Part shown: positions 24,819-33,677 of the stretch, one piece after another | Layout: every line of letters starts with the position of its first letter | How positions within the stretch are numbered: position 1 is the stretch's first letter | NCBI GenBank assembly: GCA_020060085.1 | Contig: JAGVAW010000130.1 | Location: 1-37,416 of the forward strand | Reading direction: 5' to 3' | DNA length: 37,416 nt | DNA from: Desulfobacterales bacterium | GTDB taxonomy: Bacteria > Desulfobacterota > Desulfobacteria > Desulfobacterales > Desulfatibacillaceae | Translations under genes and position numbers: made by a program | The notes under the pieces: model-generated | The model's database searches: none | What the model was told of the DNA's origin: nothing | Seen by the model: the letters and a program-made list of their open reading frames with translations, nothing else

Positions 24819-26486
24819 ATGCTGGATTCGTTTGACGAGTGGAAATTCCTTGCCGGGCTTGGAATCTTTTTGTTTGGAATGTTCATGATGGAAGAATCCA
24901 TCAGGCTTCTGGCTGGCCGCTCGTTCAAAATCATGATCCGCAGATACACTGGCTCGCGCATAAAGGGCCTGATTTCCGGCATGGTGAGCACCGCAATTCT
25001 GCAAAGCAGCTCGGCGGTTTCGCTCATGGTGCTTGCCTTTGTGGGCGCGGGGCTTATGAGCCTTGTCAACGCCATAGCTGTTATCATAGGCGCAAAGGTT
25101 GGCACCACCTTCACTGCATGGATAGTTGCGGTATTGGGCTTCAAATTCAAGATAGACGCCTTTGCCCAGCCCCTCATCGGCATTGGCGGGCTTGGGCTTA
25201 TCTTCCTTTCCAGGTCCGAGCGCTATGTGAATGTGAGCAAGCTATGCGCGGCATTCGGCTTTCTTTTTCTGGGCCTGGATTTCATGAAAACCAGCGTGGA
25301 GGGCCTTGCCGCATCCATAGACCTTTCCGCGCTGCCCACTCTTGGCCTTTGGGCCTATGTTCTTGCGGGAATTGTGCTCACGGCCATAATGCAGTCAAGC
25401 TCGGCCACCATTGCCGTAATACTCACCACAATTTTTTCGGGCATAATAGATTTCAACCAGGGCGCAGCAATGGTCATAGGCGCAAATGTGGGCACAACGG
25501 TTACAATACTCATAGCCTCCATTGGCGGCATACCTGCAAAAAAGCAGGTGGCGATAAGCTCGCTGGTATTCACGGGTGGAACCGCCATTGTGGCGCTCAT
25601 TTTGCTGCCAATCCTTTTCTGGATTGTGAAAGACCTTTTTGGCCTTGCTGGCAACCCGGTTTTGGGAATCGCCGCATTCCACACCCTGTTCAACTTGATG
25701 GGCGCGGTGATTTTTCTGCCTGCCCTGCCGCTCATGGCCCGGCTTTTGAAGCGCCTTTTTCCGGAAAAGCTCACTGTGCTCACCCGCTACATTGTCAACA
25801 CCACGCCAAAGGTGCCAGAAGCTGCCATAGCAGCCCTGCGGCGGGAAATCTGGCATCAGCTTGAACTCTCCCTTGAATACATTGCCGCAAAATACAAGCT
25901 GGTCCCCAAAAAAAGGCAGCGGGAGGCAGAGCATCAGAGCAGCGGCCAGATTTTGGGCTACTCCATTCATTACAGCGATCTGGATTTTCTCCATGCCGAG
26001 ATTTTTTCCTTTTACGCAAAAATTCAGGAGCAGAATCTTGACGAGGCGGAAGCAAGGCAGCTTGAGGCCATAATGAGATCAAGCCGCAGCATAATGAACG
26101 CCACCAAGAATTTTTATGACCTGCTTCAGGAGATTGAAGACATAGGAAATGACGACAACCCCTTTATGATAAAGGCTTACAGCGGGTTCAAGGAAAGGCT
26201 CCAGGAGCTTAAAACCCTTGTGGAAAAAACAGCCAAAACCCATGACGACCCGGCAACAGCAGAGGTGCTGGAGCAGTTTTTCGCCCGTGTGGAGGCTGCG
26301 GACAAGGCCTTTATAAGCGGCTGCTCAAAGGCCGTTGCCCAGGGCAGGGTAAGGGAGCAGGAAGTTACAAGGCTTTTGATGGCAAACCGCTTTTTCACCC
26401 AGTCAAACCGTATGCTTGTGTTCAGTATGCAGGGCCTTGACAAGGCTTATGAGTGGGCGGTTTCCGATCATCAGGGCAAGGCTTAA
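24819..26486 (+). CDS. Na+/phosphate symporter with PhoU-like tail
   Basis: A 555-residue inner-membrane Na/Pi-cotransporter II family protein (NptA/YjbB type), moving phosphate with sodium. Two inverted repeats each carry the QSSSA motif: STAILQSSSAVS (58-68) and TAIMQSSSATIAV (188-200), with GAKVGTT and GANVGTT loops. About nine membrane segments end near residue 310; the remaining 240 residues are helical and PhoU-like (HAEIFSFYAKIQEQNLDEAEARQL). ATG 24819 has AAAGG 8 bases upstream; an upstream TTG is less likely. The zinc-ribbon gene follows 33 bases later. Confidence 0.92.
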   Translation: MLDSFDEWKFLAGLGIFLFGMFMMEESIRLLAGRSFKIMIRRYTGSRIKGLISGMVSTAILQSSSAVSLMVLAFVGAGLMSLVNAIAVIIGAKVGTTFTAWIVAVLGFKFKIDAFAQPLIGIGGLGLIFLSRSERYVNVSKLCAAFGFLFLGLDFMKTSVEGLAASIDLSALPTLGLWAYVLAGIVLTAIMQSSSATIAVILTTIFSGIIDFNQGAAMVIGANVGTTVTILIASIGGIPAKKQVAISSLVFTGGTAIVALILLPILFWIVKDLFGLAGNPVLGIAAFHTLFNLMGAVIFLPALPLMARLLKRLFPEKLTVLTRYIVNTTPKVPEAAIAALRREIWHQLELSLEYIAAKYKLVPKKRQREAEHQSSGQILGYSIHYSDLDFLHAEIFSFYAKIQEQNLDEAEARQLEAIMRSSRSIMNATKNFYDLLQEIEDIGNDDNPFMIKAYSGFKERLQELKTLVEKTAKTHDDPATAEVLEQFFARVEAADKAFISGCSKAVAQGRVREQEVTRLLMANRFFTQSNRMLVFSMQGLDKAYEWAVSDHQGKA

Positions 26487-26519
26487 TGATATGAAGTTTT
26501 AAGACAAAGGAAAAAAACA

Positions 26520-26855
26520 ATGGCCCAAGGCATCCAATATCTTTGCAGCAAATGCGGCTACTCAATCGAGGCATGGTCAGACGGCAATCCCTATTACCTG
26601 GATAAGGCCGGGCAAAAGCAGTACGCTTACCACCCGGATCATGAGTCCCTTGAAAAATGCATTGGAAACGATTCTCCCTTTCTTTGCCTTGCCTGCGGAA
26701 AACAGTTTCTGGTTGACTCCAATAATCCAACAGACTGCTGCCCGGATTGCGGGTCCAAAGACATATCAGACACATTCATCCTCAATGGCAAAAGCTGCCC
26801 AATATGCAAACAGGGCAAACTCAATAAGGATTCCAACTATTCTGTCATTTCATGA
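26520..26855 (+). CDS. Small multi-zinc-ribbon protein
   Basis: A 111-residue protein with four CxxC pairs: CSKC (9-12), CLAC, CPDC and CPIC, spaced to form two zinc ribbons. Such proteins bind nucleic acid or act as adaptors; no family is recognised. AAAGGA lies about 9 bases before ATG 26520. The TGA stop (26853-26855) coincides with the first bases of a half copy of the large palindromic repeat, so the present C-terminus (SNYSVIS) may have been set by that insertion. Confidence 0.7.
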   Translation: MAQGIQYLCSKCGYSIEAWSDGNPYYLDKAGQKQYAYHPDHESLEKCIGNDSPFLCLACGKQFLVDSNNPTDCCPDCGSKDISDTFILNGKSCPICKQGKLNKDSNYSVIS

Positions 26856-27209
26856 GGGAGCATACTGTTGGGTATGTGACCGAAATTCCGAGCGAAGTGC
26901 AACGCAGCCATCGTTTTCCTGGGGCCGCCCCTCCTTTTGAGCGTGCAGGGCGGTTCCAGGGAAAGGAGGGCAAGGCGCACAAGCGAGAGGCGAGGGAGCG
27001 TACTGTTGTGTACATGACCGAGCCTTGATGCGAAGTGCAACGCAGCCATCGTTTTCCTGGGGCCACCCCTCCTTTTCGGGCGTGCAGGGCGGTTCCAGGG
27101 AAAGGAGGGCAAGGCGCACAAGGGAGGAATGAGGGAGCATACTGTTGGGTATGTGACCGAAATTCCAAGCGAAGTGCAACGCAGCCATCGTTTTCCTGGG
27201 GCCGCCCCT
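26853..27209 (+). repeat. Tandem array of the large palindromic element (one half, two full copies)
   Basis: A right half copy at 26853-26931, then full copies at 26947-27069 and 27086-27209, with a period near 139 and spacers of the type CTCCTTTTCGGGCGTGC. The last copies have the boxes GCAAGGCGCACAAG and GTGCAACGCAGCC. In the middle copy the inner stem is AGGC/GCCT where the last copy has GGAAT/ATTCC, both paired. The array fills the gap between the zinc-ribbon and YkgJ-type genes. Confidence 0.85.
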
Positions 27210-27229
27210 CATAGAATAAGAGAAATTTC

Positions 27230-27871
27230 ATGAACAAGGCATCTGCATTGAGGCAACTCTACGCCTTTCACCAGGAGCTTGCAGCAGGTTTTGAAACTGC
27301 CTGCAAGGCTGGCTGCGCGGCCTGCTGCACGGATCAGCTTGCAGCCACCACCCTTGAGGCAGGGCTGGTAAAAGATTTTATAAGCGCCAACAATCTTTAT
27401 TATCTGCTTAAAAGGCTGCCCGAAAGCCCTGCGCCTTATCAGCCGGATGCCACCTTCAACACCCTGGCGGGCCTTTGCCTGAATCACAAGGATTTGCCTG
27501 AAAGCCGCCCCCAGGGGCAACCCGCCGCCTGCCCCCTGTTAAATGCAGACAACACCTGCCCAATATATCCGGTGCGGCCCTTTGCCTGCCGGGCCATGCT
27601 CTCTGCCCTGCCCTGCGCCCAAAATGGCCACGCAGAGATGGATTCCGCCCTGCTCACCATAAACGAAATCTTCTGCCAGGTAATCGAGCACCTGGATCAG
27701 GGCGGCTTTTACGGCAACCTGCTGGATTTGATACAGCCCGATAAAACGCCGGACAGATCAAGCCTGCTGCAAAACCGGCCCATCCCCGGCCTGATAGTGG
27801 CACCGGAACACCAGGACATGGCAAGGCCAATTGTGCAAAGGCTTTGGTCAATTTTGGAAGAATTGAGATGA
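27230..27871 (+). CDS. YkgJ-type cysteine-cluster protein
   Basis: A 213-residue cytoplasmic protein. The N-terminal cluster CKAGCAACC (25-33) and the later CPLL..CPIYPVRPFACR motif are those of the YkgJ/CxxCxxCC family, thought to bind zinc or an iron-sulfur centre; biochemical role unknown. ATG 27230 lies 20 bases after the palindromic array with only a weak AAGAGA ribosome site, so the array may have replaced its original upstream region. Confidence 0.8.
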   Translation: MNKASALRQLYAFHQELAAGFETACKAGCAACCTDQLAATTLEAGLVKDFISANNLYYLLKRLPESPAPYQPDATFNTLAGLCLNHKDLPESRPQGQPAACPLLNADNTCPIYPVRPFACRAMLSALPCAQNGHAEMDSALLTINEIFCQVIEHLDQGGFYGNLLDLIQPDKTPDRSSLLQNRPIPGLIVAPEHQDMARPIVQRLWSILEELR

Positions 27872-27901
27872 TAACATATTGTAATTTATTATTCTTTTAT
27901 C

Positions 27902-29578
27902 TTAAATATTATATTTGAACAACATGCCAACGGGAGATTTTTTTAAATTTTCGCTTTCTTGTGCCAATAGTTTAATAGATTTTGGAATGTCTTTTAACTT
28001 TGGAACATCAAAAAATTGATGGGCTGCAATTGCTGATAACCCCCAAACAGGAATGCCTGTAGCTGCGGCTGTGATTTCAAGTGTTCCTACCGCAAGCCAC
28101 ATTCCAATATCTTTCCCTGCGAATTTCCACTTTTTTGAGCGCAATTGCTTAATATTTTCGTTATGTTTTTCGAAAGCATGATAAATATTTTCGAATATAT
28201 GGTCGGTAGTCCTGAAAAAATTATTGGGGTTTGCAGCGGCAATGTCATCGACTCCTTTTCCAAGGATATATCTTATTTCATCCATAGCACCAGATTTTCT
28301 AATTTCAATCAACGCATCGATTGGGAGATTGCCCAACCATACCATTTCATTTTTTGACAAATTTTGTAATCCTTTTATGATGTGTAAATCTTTTAAATTA
28401 TATTTTTCACCAGCTTTTTCAGCATCATATTCTAGTTTCCATGTAAAATATTTCCAAGAAGTTGGAGCATCAATTATTGGAGTACCAGCCAATCGACTCG
28501 ATCGTATTAAGATTTCATTATTAACACTCATTCGCCCTAAAGCCATTGACGCAACAAGAATTCCTGGGTTTGTGGTACCAATTAGTTGAGCTGGTTGATC
28601 TTTCATTGCGCGCTCAATTTGTTTTTCGGCATTTCCTTCCCAAGATGTGTCAAAAAGCACTCTTGATCTATCTTTAATTTCTGCAACAACTTTATCTATG
28701 GAATCAAGTTGACTAGCAAATGAAATAAGATGTTCGAATGATTCAAATTCTCTTCCAAATAAATGTTTTGCGTGGACCTTTGAATCCTCTTGACCAAGCT
28801 TCAAAATAAATTTTTTTTCATCTTCCTCCAGGATTGCTTGATCAGGGACAATAGCTACTATCGGAATTGCTATATCATCTATGCATGCCAAGTTTTTATA
28901 TTGGAGCAGGTTCATAGCATGTTTCATAAAATAGTATGCTTTTTGTTCGGGTTTCCATAGTAAAAATAGATCTTTAGAGCGAATAAAAGGATCGGGAAGA
29001 AGAATTAAATCCGTATAAATCCCACATTTTGAGGCTATATTTTCACTATATGACGGAAAGAGATCCCCACCAAAAACACCCCTAAATACACCTTGCATAT
29101 CTTGAACATGGGCGTAAGCAGCTTCCGAACAGTCATTCCAAAAAGACAAGATAATTTCAAAAAATTCATCTATTGAACTTGTAGTTTCTGCTATTCTTTC
29201 TGGATTTTTTGAAAAGAATAAACCAATTTCATGGGGTGTCAGTTTATTTTTAATCATCATTTTGTAAAACCAACCGAAAGTATTTTCCATAAATGTAAAA
29301 TATGATCTTTGAATATCGCTAAATGGGATTGATGATTTCAATTCTTCACGATCATGCATAGCTGTTACCACAAGTGCTAAAGAACGAACTCTGCCGTCGA
29401 CTGTATTTAAATCAACTTCACCATCAGGCCCGCATTTGATGTCCATCAGACTCTTTCTTAAGCCTAGTCCAGAAGCAAATTTTACCTCTCCAGCTTCAAT
29501 TTTTTGTTTTAAGATTATCAACCTGCGGCGAAGACGCTTTTCGTAGGCTTCTTGTTCGTTTTTATCGTTTTCAACCAT
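27902..29578 (-). CDS. AT-rich orphan protein, unknown function
   Basis: A 558-residue protein that I do not recognise. It begins with a charged helix (KNEQEAYEKRLRRRLIILKQKIEAGEV) and continues as mixed helix and strand with no catalytic motif I can name. Near residues 500-530 there is one hydrophobic stretch (MWLAVGTLEITAAATGIPVWG), possibly a membrane-inserting hairpin. Base and codon use are clearly AT-rich compared with both neighbours, and REP-derived repeats lie on its 5' side, which indicates acquisition. A cargo or defence role is possible but only inferred from context. Translation is intact. Confidence 0.6.
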   Translation of the reverse strand: MVENDKNEQEAYEKRLRRRLIILKQKIEAGEVKFASGLGLRKSLMDIKCGPDGEVDLNTVDGRVRSLALVVTAMHDREELKSSIPFSDIQRSYFTFMENTFGWFYKMMIKNKLTPHEIGLFFSKNPERIAETTSSIDEFFEIILSFWNDCSEAAYAHVQDMQGVFRGVFGGDLFPSYSENIASKCGIYTDLILLPDPFIRSKDLFLLWKPEQKAYYFMKHAMNLLQYKNLACIDDIAIPIVAIVPDQAILEEDEKKFILKLGQEDSKVHAKHLFGREFESFEHLISFASQLDSIDKVVAEIKDRSRVLFDTSWEGNAEKQIERAMKDQPAQLIGTTNPGILVASMALGRMSVNNEILIRSSRLAGTPIIDAPTSWKYFTWKLEYDAEKAGEKYNLKDLHIIKGLQNLSKNEMVWLGNLPIDALIEIRKSGAMDEIRYILGKGVDDIAAANPNNFFRTTDHIFENIYHAFEKHNENIKQLRSKKWKFAGKDIGMWLAVGTLEITAAATGIPVWGLSAIAAHQFFDVPKLKDIPKSIKLLAQESENLKKSPVGMLFKYNI

Positions 29579-29709
29579 CGGATTACCAAATCCTTTGATA
29601 TAGAAAGCCCCGCCAACAAGGCTTCTTGCAAGATATGAGGCTTTTACAGCCCCGTAGGTCGGGATAGAAAATCTCCGGGTGCTACTGATAGCCGCGGAGG
29701 CCCAAGCCT

Positions 29710-29875
29710 GGGTGGCCCCGGCAACTTGTTGCTTTGGGGCCTAAAGGACAAGAGGAAGAGCTTAAAAAGCATCTTTCGATCTTGCTCTTGGGTGGGTCAA
29801 AGCTGACAGCCTGGTAGTTTTGACTCTTGTGCTGAACGCACACCGGCAACATTTGCCGGTGCCACCCAGCGGTTT
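29710..29875. repeat. Degenerate BIME pair, CACAAGAGG subfamily
   Basis: Left arm: hairpin 29714-29741 around CAACTTGTTG, followed by GGACAAGAGG. Right arm, inverted: CTCTTGTGCTGAACG, then a clean hairpin CACCGGCAA-CAT-TTGCCGGTG (29840-29860) and CCACCC. It belongs to the same design as 1333-1467 but ends in CACAAGAGG rather than CACAATAGG, like the copy cut by the right window edge. It fills the gap 29579-29889. Confidence 0.6.
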
Positions 29876-29889
29876 AAACACCAGACGAT

Positions 29890-30213
29890 CTATTTTTCAA
29901 TTTCGCTTTTAACCCTGTCAAATTCTTCTTTTGATATTTCACCCTTGGCGTATCGTTTCTTCAAAATGTCCAATGGGCTTTCTCCTTGGGAATCTAACGA
30001 GTTATTTGTTCTTTTGCTTTGACTATAAACAAAGTAGATGATAACGCCAGCAAAAATTATCAGTATCAGCCACATAAGCAATCCTCCATAACCTCCGTAA
30101 CCCATCATATGATCCCACCCTCTTATGGATTGATATCCCGGCCTCTGGGTGCAACCAGAAAAGAACATTATTAAAACCACTGATATGAAAGATGCGAAAG
30201 ACTTGGTTTTCAT
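29890..30213 (-). CDS. Small SHOCT-domain lipoprotein
   Basis: A 107-residue protein from ATG 30213, with AAGGGGG about 9 bases upstream. The N-terminus is a signal peptide ending in FFSGC, a lipobox-like site at Cys21. A Gly/Tyr-rich linker (MMGYGGYGG) and one membrane helix (LLMWLILIIFAGVIIYFVY) follow. The C-terminus SPLDILKKRYAKGEISKEEFDRVK is a SHOCT motif, a short helical module found at the ends of many membrane or oligomeric proteins. Function unknown. A longer frame to 30408 runs through repeat DNA and is not used. Confidence 0.75.
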   Translation of the reverse strand: MKTKSFASFISVVLIMFFSGCTQRPGYQSIRGWDHMMGYGGYGGLLMWLILIIFAGVIIYFVYSQSKRTNNSLDSQGESPLDILKKRYAKGEISKEEFDRVKSEIEK

Positions 30214-30277
30214 AATTATATCCCCCTTGCTGAAAATTTGGGGCATCCCCGGTACGAAGCAGAGTGAGCCGCAAGCC

Positions 30278-30446
30278 CCGTCATTTAAGGCCCTATGCCG
30301 CTGTCGAAGGCTTTGCCGCTGTTCTGCCGGAATCCAAGTGCGGCGTAATTGAAGGCAACCGTCTGTTTTGGTAAGGGCAAGGCCTGCCACAATAAGGATA
30401 ACAACCATATTTTATTCTGGATTCCCGCTTTCGCGGGAATGACGGG
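30278..30446. repeat. Composite REP element, copy Y
   Basis: Begins CCGTCATTTAAGGCCC and continues GCCGCTGTCGAAGGC, then CCGGAATCCA; ends CTGGATTCCCGC, TTTC, GCGGGAATGACGG. The 169-base length and both ends match copy X at 3422-3588. Confidence 0.65.
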
Positions 30447-30829
30447 TCTGGGGCTGCCTCCAATTCGTTGCGGGGCTGCCTTACTGGACTGATTCCAAAA
30501 CCCTTGTCGTCAATGATGCCCTTGCCGTCCGGTGCCTTGTTTTTGTTGGGCTACGCAAACCCTTAAACAAGCCCAAGGGCCTTTTGGAAATGTCACAGGC
30601 CGGATTTGCTAGCCCAACCTACCTGCCGCTGCCGGGTCGCGATCCGGTTTGGCCATGCCTTGCTGTTTGCGTCTGCCAAAAGGTCTTGAGCTTTTCCCAA
30701 TCATCCCCAGTCATTCAGCTTATGCCACTCTGCCCAATTTCAAACCATCCTAAAGTCTTGCTTGAAAGCCCATGTCTTGATTACAATATCATTCACTCAC
30801 ACCAAAGCAAAGATATTTTTTAAAAAAAT
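30447..30829. other. Gene-free repeat remnants
   Basis: Contains a REP-like AATTCGTTGCGGGGC remnant and the TAGCCCAAC palindrome (30544-30621). No coding gene is recognisable; the open frames here lack ribosome sites and family resemblance. Confidence 0.5.
30544..30621. repeat. GTTGGGCTACGC / TAGCCCAAC palindromic repeat
   Basis: Left arm GTTGGGCTACGCAAACC (from 30545) and right arm GGATTTGCTAGCCCAAC (30602-30618) are near-exact inverted copies. The same 17-18-base arms recur at 37279-37295 and 37333-37350. Repeats of this type are widespread in proteobacteria. Confidence 0.65.
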
Positions 30830-31091
30830 CCGTCATTCCGGCCCTATGCCGCTGTCGAAGGCTATGCCGCTGTTCTGCTTTGAATCCATGCCTGGCGTCC
30901 CCAGGCGGACGGCTGCTGCGTTGCACTTCTCCGGGCAGGGGACTCGACATACTACCAGTATGCCTTCGCCCCTGCCCGCCTCGTGCGCCTTGCATCCGTC
31001 TCGCCTGGAACCGCCAGGAGTTGGCGCCTGTTTCAATAAGGACAACAGCCATATTTTATTCTGGATTCAAAGCCTTCTCGGGAATGACGGG
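30830..31091. repeat. Composite REP element, copy Z, interrupted by a palindromic element
   Basis: Left end CCGTCATTCCGGCCCTATGCCG and right end ATTTTATTCTGGATTC..GGGAATGACGG match copies X and Y. Removing the palindromic element at 30892-31017 leaves about 136 bases, close to the other copies. The insertion lies right after GAATCCATG, so the palindromic element jumped into, or arose within, an existing composite REP. Confidence 0.6.
30892..31017 (-). repeat. Large palindromic element, copy 6, inverted
   Basis: On the minus strand: CTGGCGGTTCCAGGCGAGACGG, box GCAAGGCGCACGAG, inner stem GGGCAGGGG paired with CCCCTGCCC, central hairpin CATACTGGTAGTATG, box GTGCAACGCAGC, then CCGTCCGCCTGGGGACGCCAG closing on the start. 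Boxes are identical to the other copies while the outer stem sequence is unlike any of them. Confidence 0.75.
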
Positions 31092-31382
31092 CCGGGGTGG
31101 ATTGCCGCCTGCGTCGGCCCAACCTTGCTTTCCTTCTGATGATGGCTTCATCCCAAAAGGCGTTCAACAGAGAAAACCCACAGGGCATTGGCCCGGATAA
31201 TTCACTATGCAAGATTTGTTCACTGACAAGGAAGACTGGAAATTTCAGGCGCTGTGGCAGATGCGTTGACAGATGCCTTGCACCTTAATTAAAGTGGCCT
31301 AACACCTGTTGCAGCAAAAAGCCGGCAAAAGGGCCGGAATCCGCTGTAAGCAATGCAGAAATTTTAAGGAGGCAGTTGCCTC
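31092..31382. other. Leader region of cls
   Basis: No gene is visible. The last part has a GCCGGC/GCCGG hairpin-like segment (about 31320-31340) and a strong ribosome site AAGGAGG (31366-31372), 10 bases before the ATG of the cardiolipin synthase gene. Confidence 0.5.
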
Positions 31383-32792
31383 ATGCCCTTTGTGGATATT
31401 GTCATTGTTCATCTTCTGCCTGCCCTGGGCTTTGCGCTGGCCATTTTTCTGCTGGCCCGCATCATCACCGAAAGACGCTCGCCTGCTTCCGCCCTTGCCT
31501 GGATGATGGCCATTGCCTTTGTGCCTTACGCTGGCGTGCCGCTCTATCTCATGTTCGGGGGCCGCAAAATGCGGCACATGGTTCACGAAAAACCGCCCCT
31601 GCCCGATGATTCCGACCCGGAGCACCTTGCCCTGCACTTTGGCGACCCGGCCTTTGGGCAGATTTCAACCCTCATGCCCGAACGCTTTCACGGCGTTTAT
31701 CCCCTTATCGGCAAAAACCGGGTGGTGCTGCTCACCTCCGGAGAGCAGGCCTTTGACGAGGCAATGCACCTTATCGGCGAGGCAAGGCAGCGCATTGACA
31801 TAGCCACCTTTATTCTTGGCAGGGATGACACGGGCAGGGCCTTTGTTGATGCCCTTGCCAAAAAAGCTGCCCAGGGTGTGGCTGTTCACCTTCTGCTGGA
31901 TGCTGTGGGCTGCGTAAAGATTTCCCGCCGCTTTCTGTCCCCCCTCACCGATGCAGGGGGGGCAACAGCCTTTTTTATGCCAATGATGCGCCTGCCCATG
32001 CGGGGCAGGGCCAATTTGCGAAACCACCGGAAGATGCTTATTGTGGATGGAGAAAAGTCCATGGTGGGCGGAATGAACTATTCTGCCGAATACATGGGCG
32101 CTTACAGCCCCAAAGGCCACTGGGTGGATATTTCCTTCATGGTTGAAGGCCCGGTTGTAAGCCAGATGCACGATATTTTCATACAGGACTGGGCCTTTGC
32201 CGCCAAGGAGACCATAAGCCGCCTGCCCCATTCAAAGGGCGTGAGCAGCGAAAGGCAGGCAGCCTTGCAGCTAATTGCAAGCGGCCCGGATGTGCGCACG
32301 GACACGCTGCGGGAGGCCATAATACACGCCCTTTTCAGGGCAAGGCGGCGGGTGTGGATAGTGACCCCGTATTTTGTGCCGGACCAGACTTTGACCGAGG
32401 CCCTTTGCATGGCAGCCCACAGGGGAGTGGATGTGCGCCTTATTATTCCCAGGCGCTCCAACCACCTTGTGGCGGATCTTGCGCGGGAGACCTACCTGCG
32501 CCAGCTTGATGAGGCCGGGGCCACAACAATGTATTTTGTTCCGGAGATGCTTCATGCCAAGGCTGTTGTGGTGGATGAGGACCTTGCCATTGTAGGCTCG
32601 GCCAACATGGACATGAGAAGCCTGCTGTTAAACTACGAGGTGGCCCTCTGCGTTTACACGCCTTCCGTGGTCAAGGACCTGGAAGGCTGGATGCGCTGGC
32701 TTTTGGCCCGCTGCGAAAAGAGAAGGCCCGTGACTTCGGGCCGGATGGGTATTTTTCAGGGGCTTGGCAGGCTTTTGTCGCCTCTGTTATAA
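31383..32792 (+). CDS. cls: Cardiolipin synthase, phospholipase-D type
   Basis: A 469-residue membrane-bound enzyme joining two phosphatidylglycerols to cardiolipin plus glycerol. Two N-terminal membrane helices (about 5-26 and 36-58) precede two PLD domains. HKD motif 1 is NHRKMLIVDG (214-223: His215, Lys217, Asp222); motif 2 is MLHAKAVVVDEDLAIVGSANMD near residue 393-414. Both are intact, so the enzyme should be active. Start ATG 31383 is supported by AAGGAGG. The phosphoesterase gene follows after 75 bases, a lipid or envelope pairing. Confidence 0.93.
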   Translation: MPFVDIVIVHLLPALGFALAIFLLARIITERRSPASALAWMMAIAFVPYAGVPLYLMFGGRKMRHMVHEKPPLPDDSDPEHLALHFGDPAFGQISTLMPERFHGVYPLIGKNRVVLLTSGEQAFDEAMHLIGEARQRIDIATFILGRDDTGRAFVDALAKKAAQGVAVHLLLDAVGCVKISRRFLSPLTDAGGATAFFMPMMRLPMRGRANLRNHRKMLIVDGEKSMVGGMNYSAEYMGAYSPKGHWVDISFMVEGPVVSQMHDIFIQDWAFAAKETISRLPHSKGVSSERQAALQLIASGPDVRTDTLREAIIHALFRARRRVWIVTPYFVPDQTLTEALCMAAHRGVDVRLIIPRRSNHLVADLARETYLRQLDEAGATTMYFVPEMLHAKAVVVDEDLAIVGSANMDMRSLLLNYEVALCVYTPSVVKDLEGWMRWLLARCEKRRPVTSGRMGIFQGLGRLLSPLL

Positions 32793-32867
32793 TGGGAACC
32801 AGGGGGCAAAAATTCGTTTCGGGCAGAGGGTGCTTGTTTGCCCTGACCCGGAAAGCCCGATAAAACC

Positions 32868-33677
32868 ATGAGCATTATTTTGCCTGACACAGCAAAAAAA
32901 AATGAGCTGACCGGGGTTGTGATTTCAGACCTTCATATGTTTGCCCGGCGCTCCAAGGCTGAATACATTTTAGAAAAGCTCCACAATGCCTGTCAGAGTG
33001 CAGACCTGCTTGTGCTCAACGGAGACATTTTCGACTTCCGCTGGACAACGCTGGATACTGTGCATGAGACCATGATGGCTGCCATAAGCTGGCTGGAGCA
33101 CCTCACAGAGCAGTTCGAGCATTGCCGCATCGCCTTTGTTCTGGGAAATCACGACTGCAACCGGGAATTCACCCGCTGGCTTGGCGTTCTTGCCCATGAG
33201 GCCCCCAATTTTTCCTGGCATTCCGATTACCTTATTCTTCACGGAGCAGCCTTTTTGCACGGAGACTGCGTTCATCGCGCCGCCTCCCAATGGGGGCTGG
33301 ACGCATATCGCAAACCCTGGAAGATCGTGCGCAAAAAAAGCGATGCAGCCAATGCCATCTATCAGGTGGTTTATCAGGCAGGCATAACCCGCACAGTGCC
33401 CCGCCTGTACTTCAGGCGCAAGGCAATGGCAAACCGGGTGCTTTCCTACTTGAACCGCATGGAGCCGGAAGCAATGGAAGGCGTGGAAAGCATTTTTGTG
33501 GGCCACACCCATGTGCCTTTCACAGACTTTGTCCACAAGGGCAAGCGGTTCCACAACACAGGCACAGCAATCCACCGCAGGCAGTTCAACCTTCTCACAT
33601 TCACAATGGAAACAGACGGGCAGAGCTGCCCTTTGGCCGGGCAGGCAGAGCCGGAGCCTGTCAGAAAATCCAACTGA
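32868..33677 (+). CDS. LpxH-like metallophosphoesterase
   Basis: A 269-residue calcineurin-type phosphoesterase. Metal-site motifs in order: VISDLHMF (Asp20, His22), LVLNGDIFDFRW, FVLGNHDCN, ILHGAAFLHGDCVHR, and VGHTHVPF near residue 210. The GDIFDFRW segment and overall length resemble LpxH-type UDP-2,3-diacylglucosamine hydrolases of lipid A synthesis, but related housekeeping phosphoesterases cannot be excluded. It is downstream of cls. Its 3' end overlaps the convergent nitroreductase gene by 17 bases. Confidence 0.8.
   Translation: MSIILPDTAKKNELTGVVISDLHMFARRSKAEYILEKLHNACQSADLLVLNGDIFDFRWTTLDTVHETMMAAISWLEHLTEQFEHCRIAFVLGNHDCNREFTRWLGVLAHEAPNFSWHSDYLILHGAAFLHGDCVHRAASQWGLDAYRKPWKIVRKKSDAANAIYQVVYQAGITRTVPRLYFRRKAMANRVLSYLNRMEPEAMEGVESIFVGHTHVPFTDFVHKGKRFHNTGTAIHRRQFNLLTFTMETDGQSCPLAGQAEPEPVRKSN

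Noticed and set aside
26853-27209. Tandem repeats resembling a CRISPR array
   Set aside because: The units are about 120 bases, palindromic and almost contiguous, with near-identical short spacers; no cas genes are nearby.
26837-27237. Overlapping open frames with a repeated GKRWLRCTS-type peptide
   Set aside because: They are translations of the tandem palindromic repeat, with no ribosome site and no homology expected.
30214-30408. N-terminal extension of the SHOCT lipoprotein
   Set aside because: The extension translates composite REP DNA, while ATG 30213 has a good ribosome site and begins a signal peptide.
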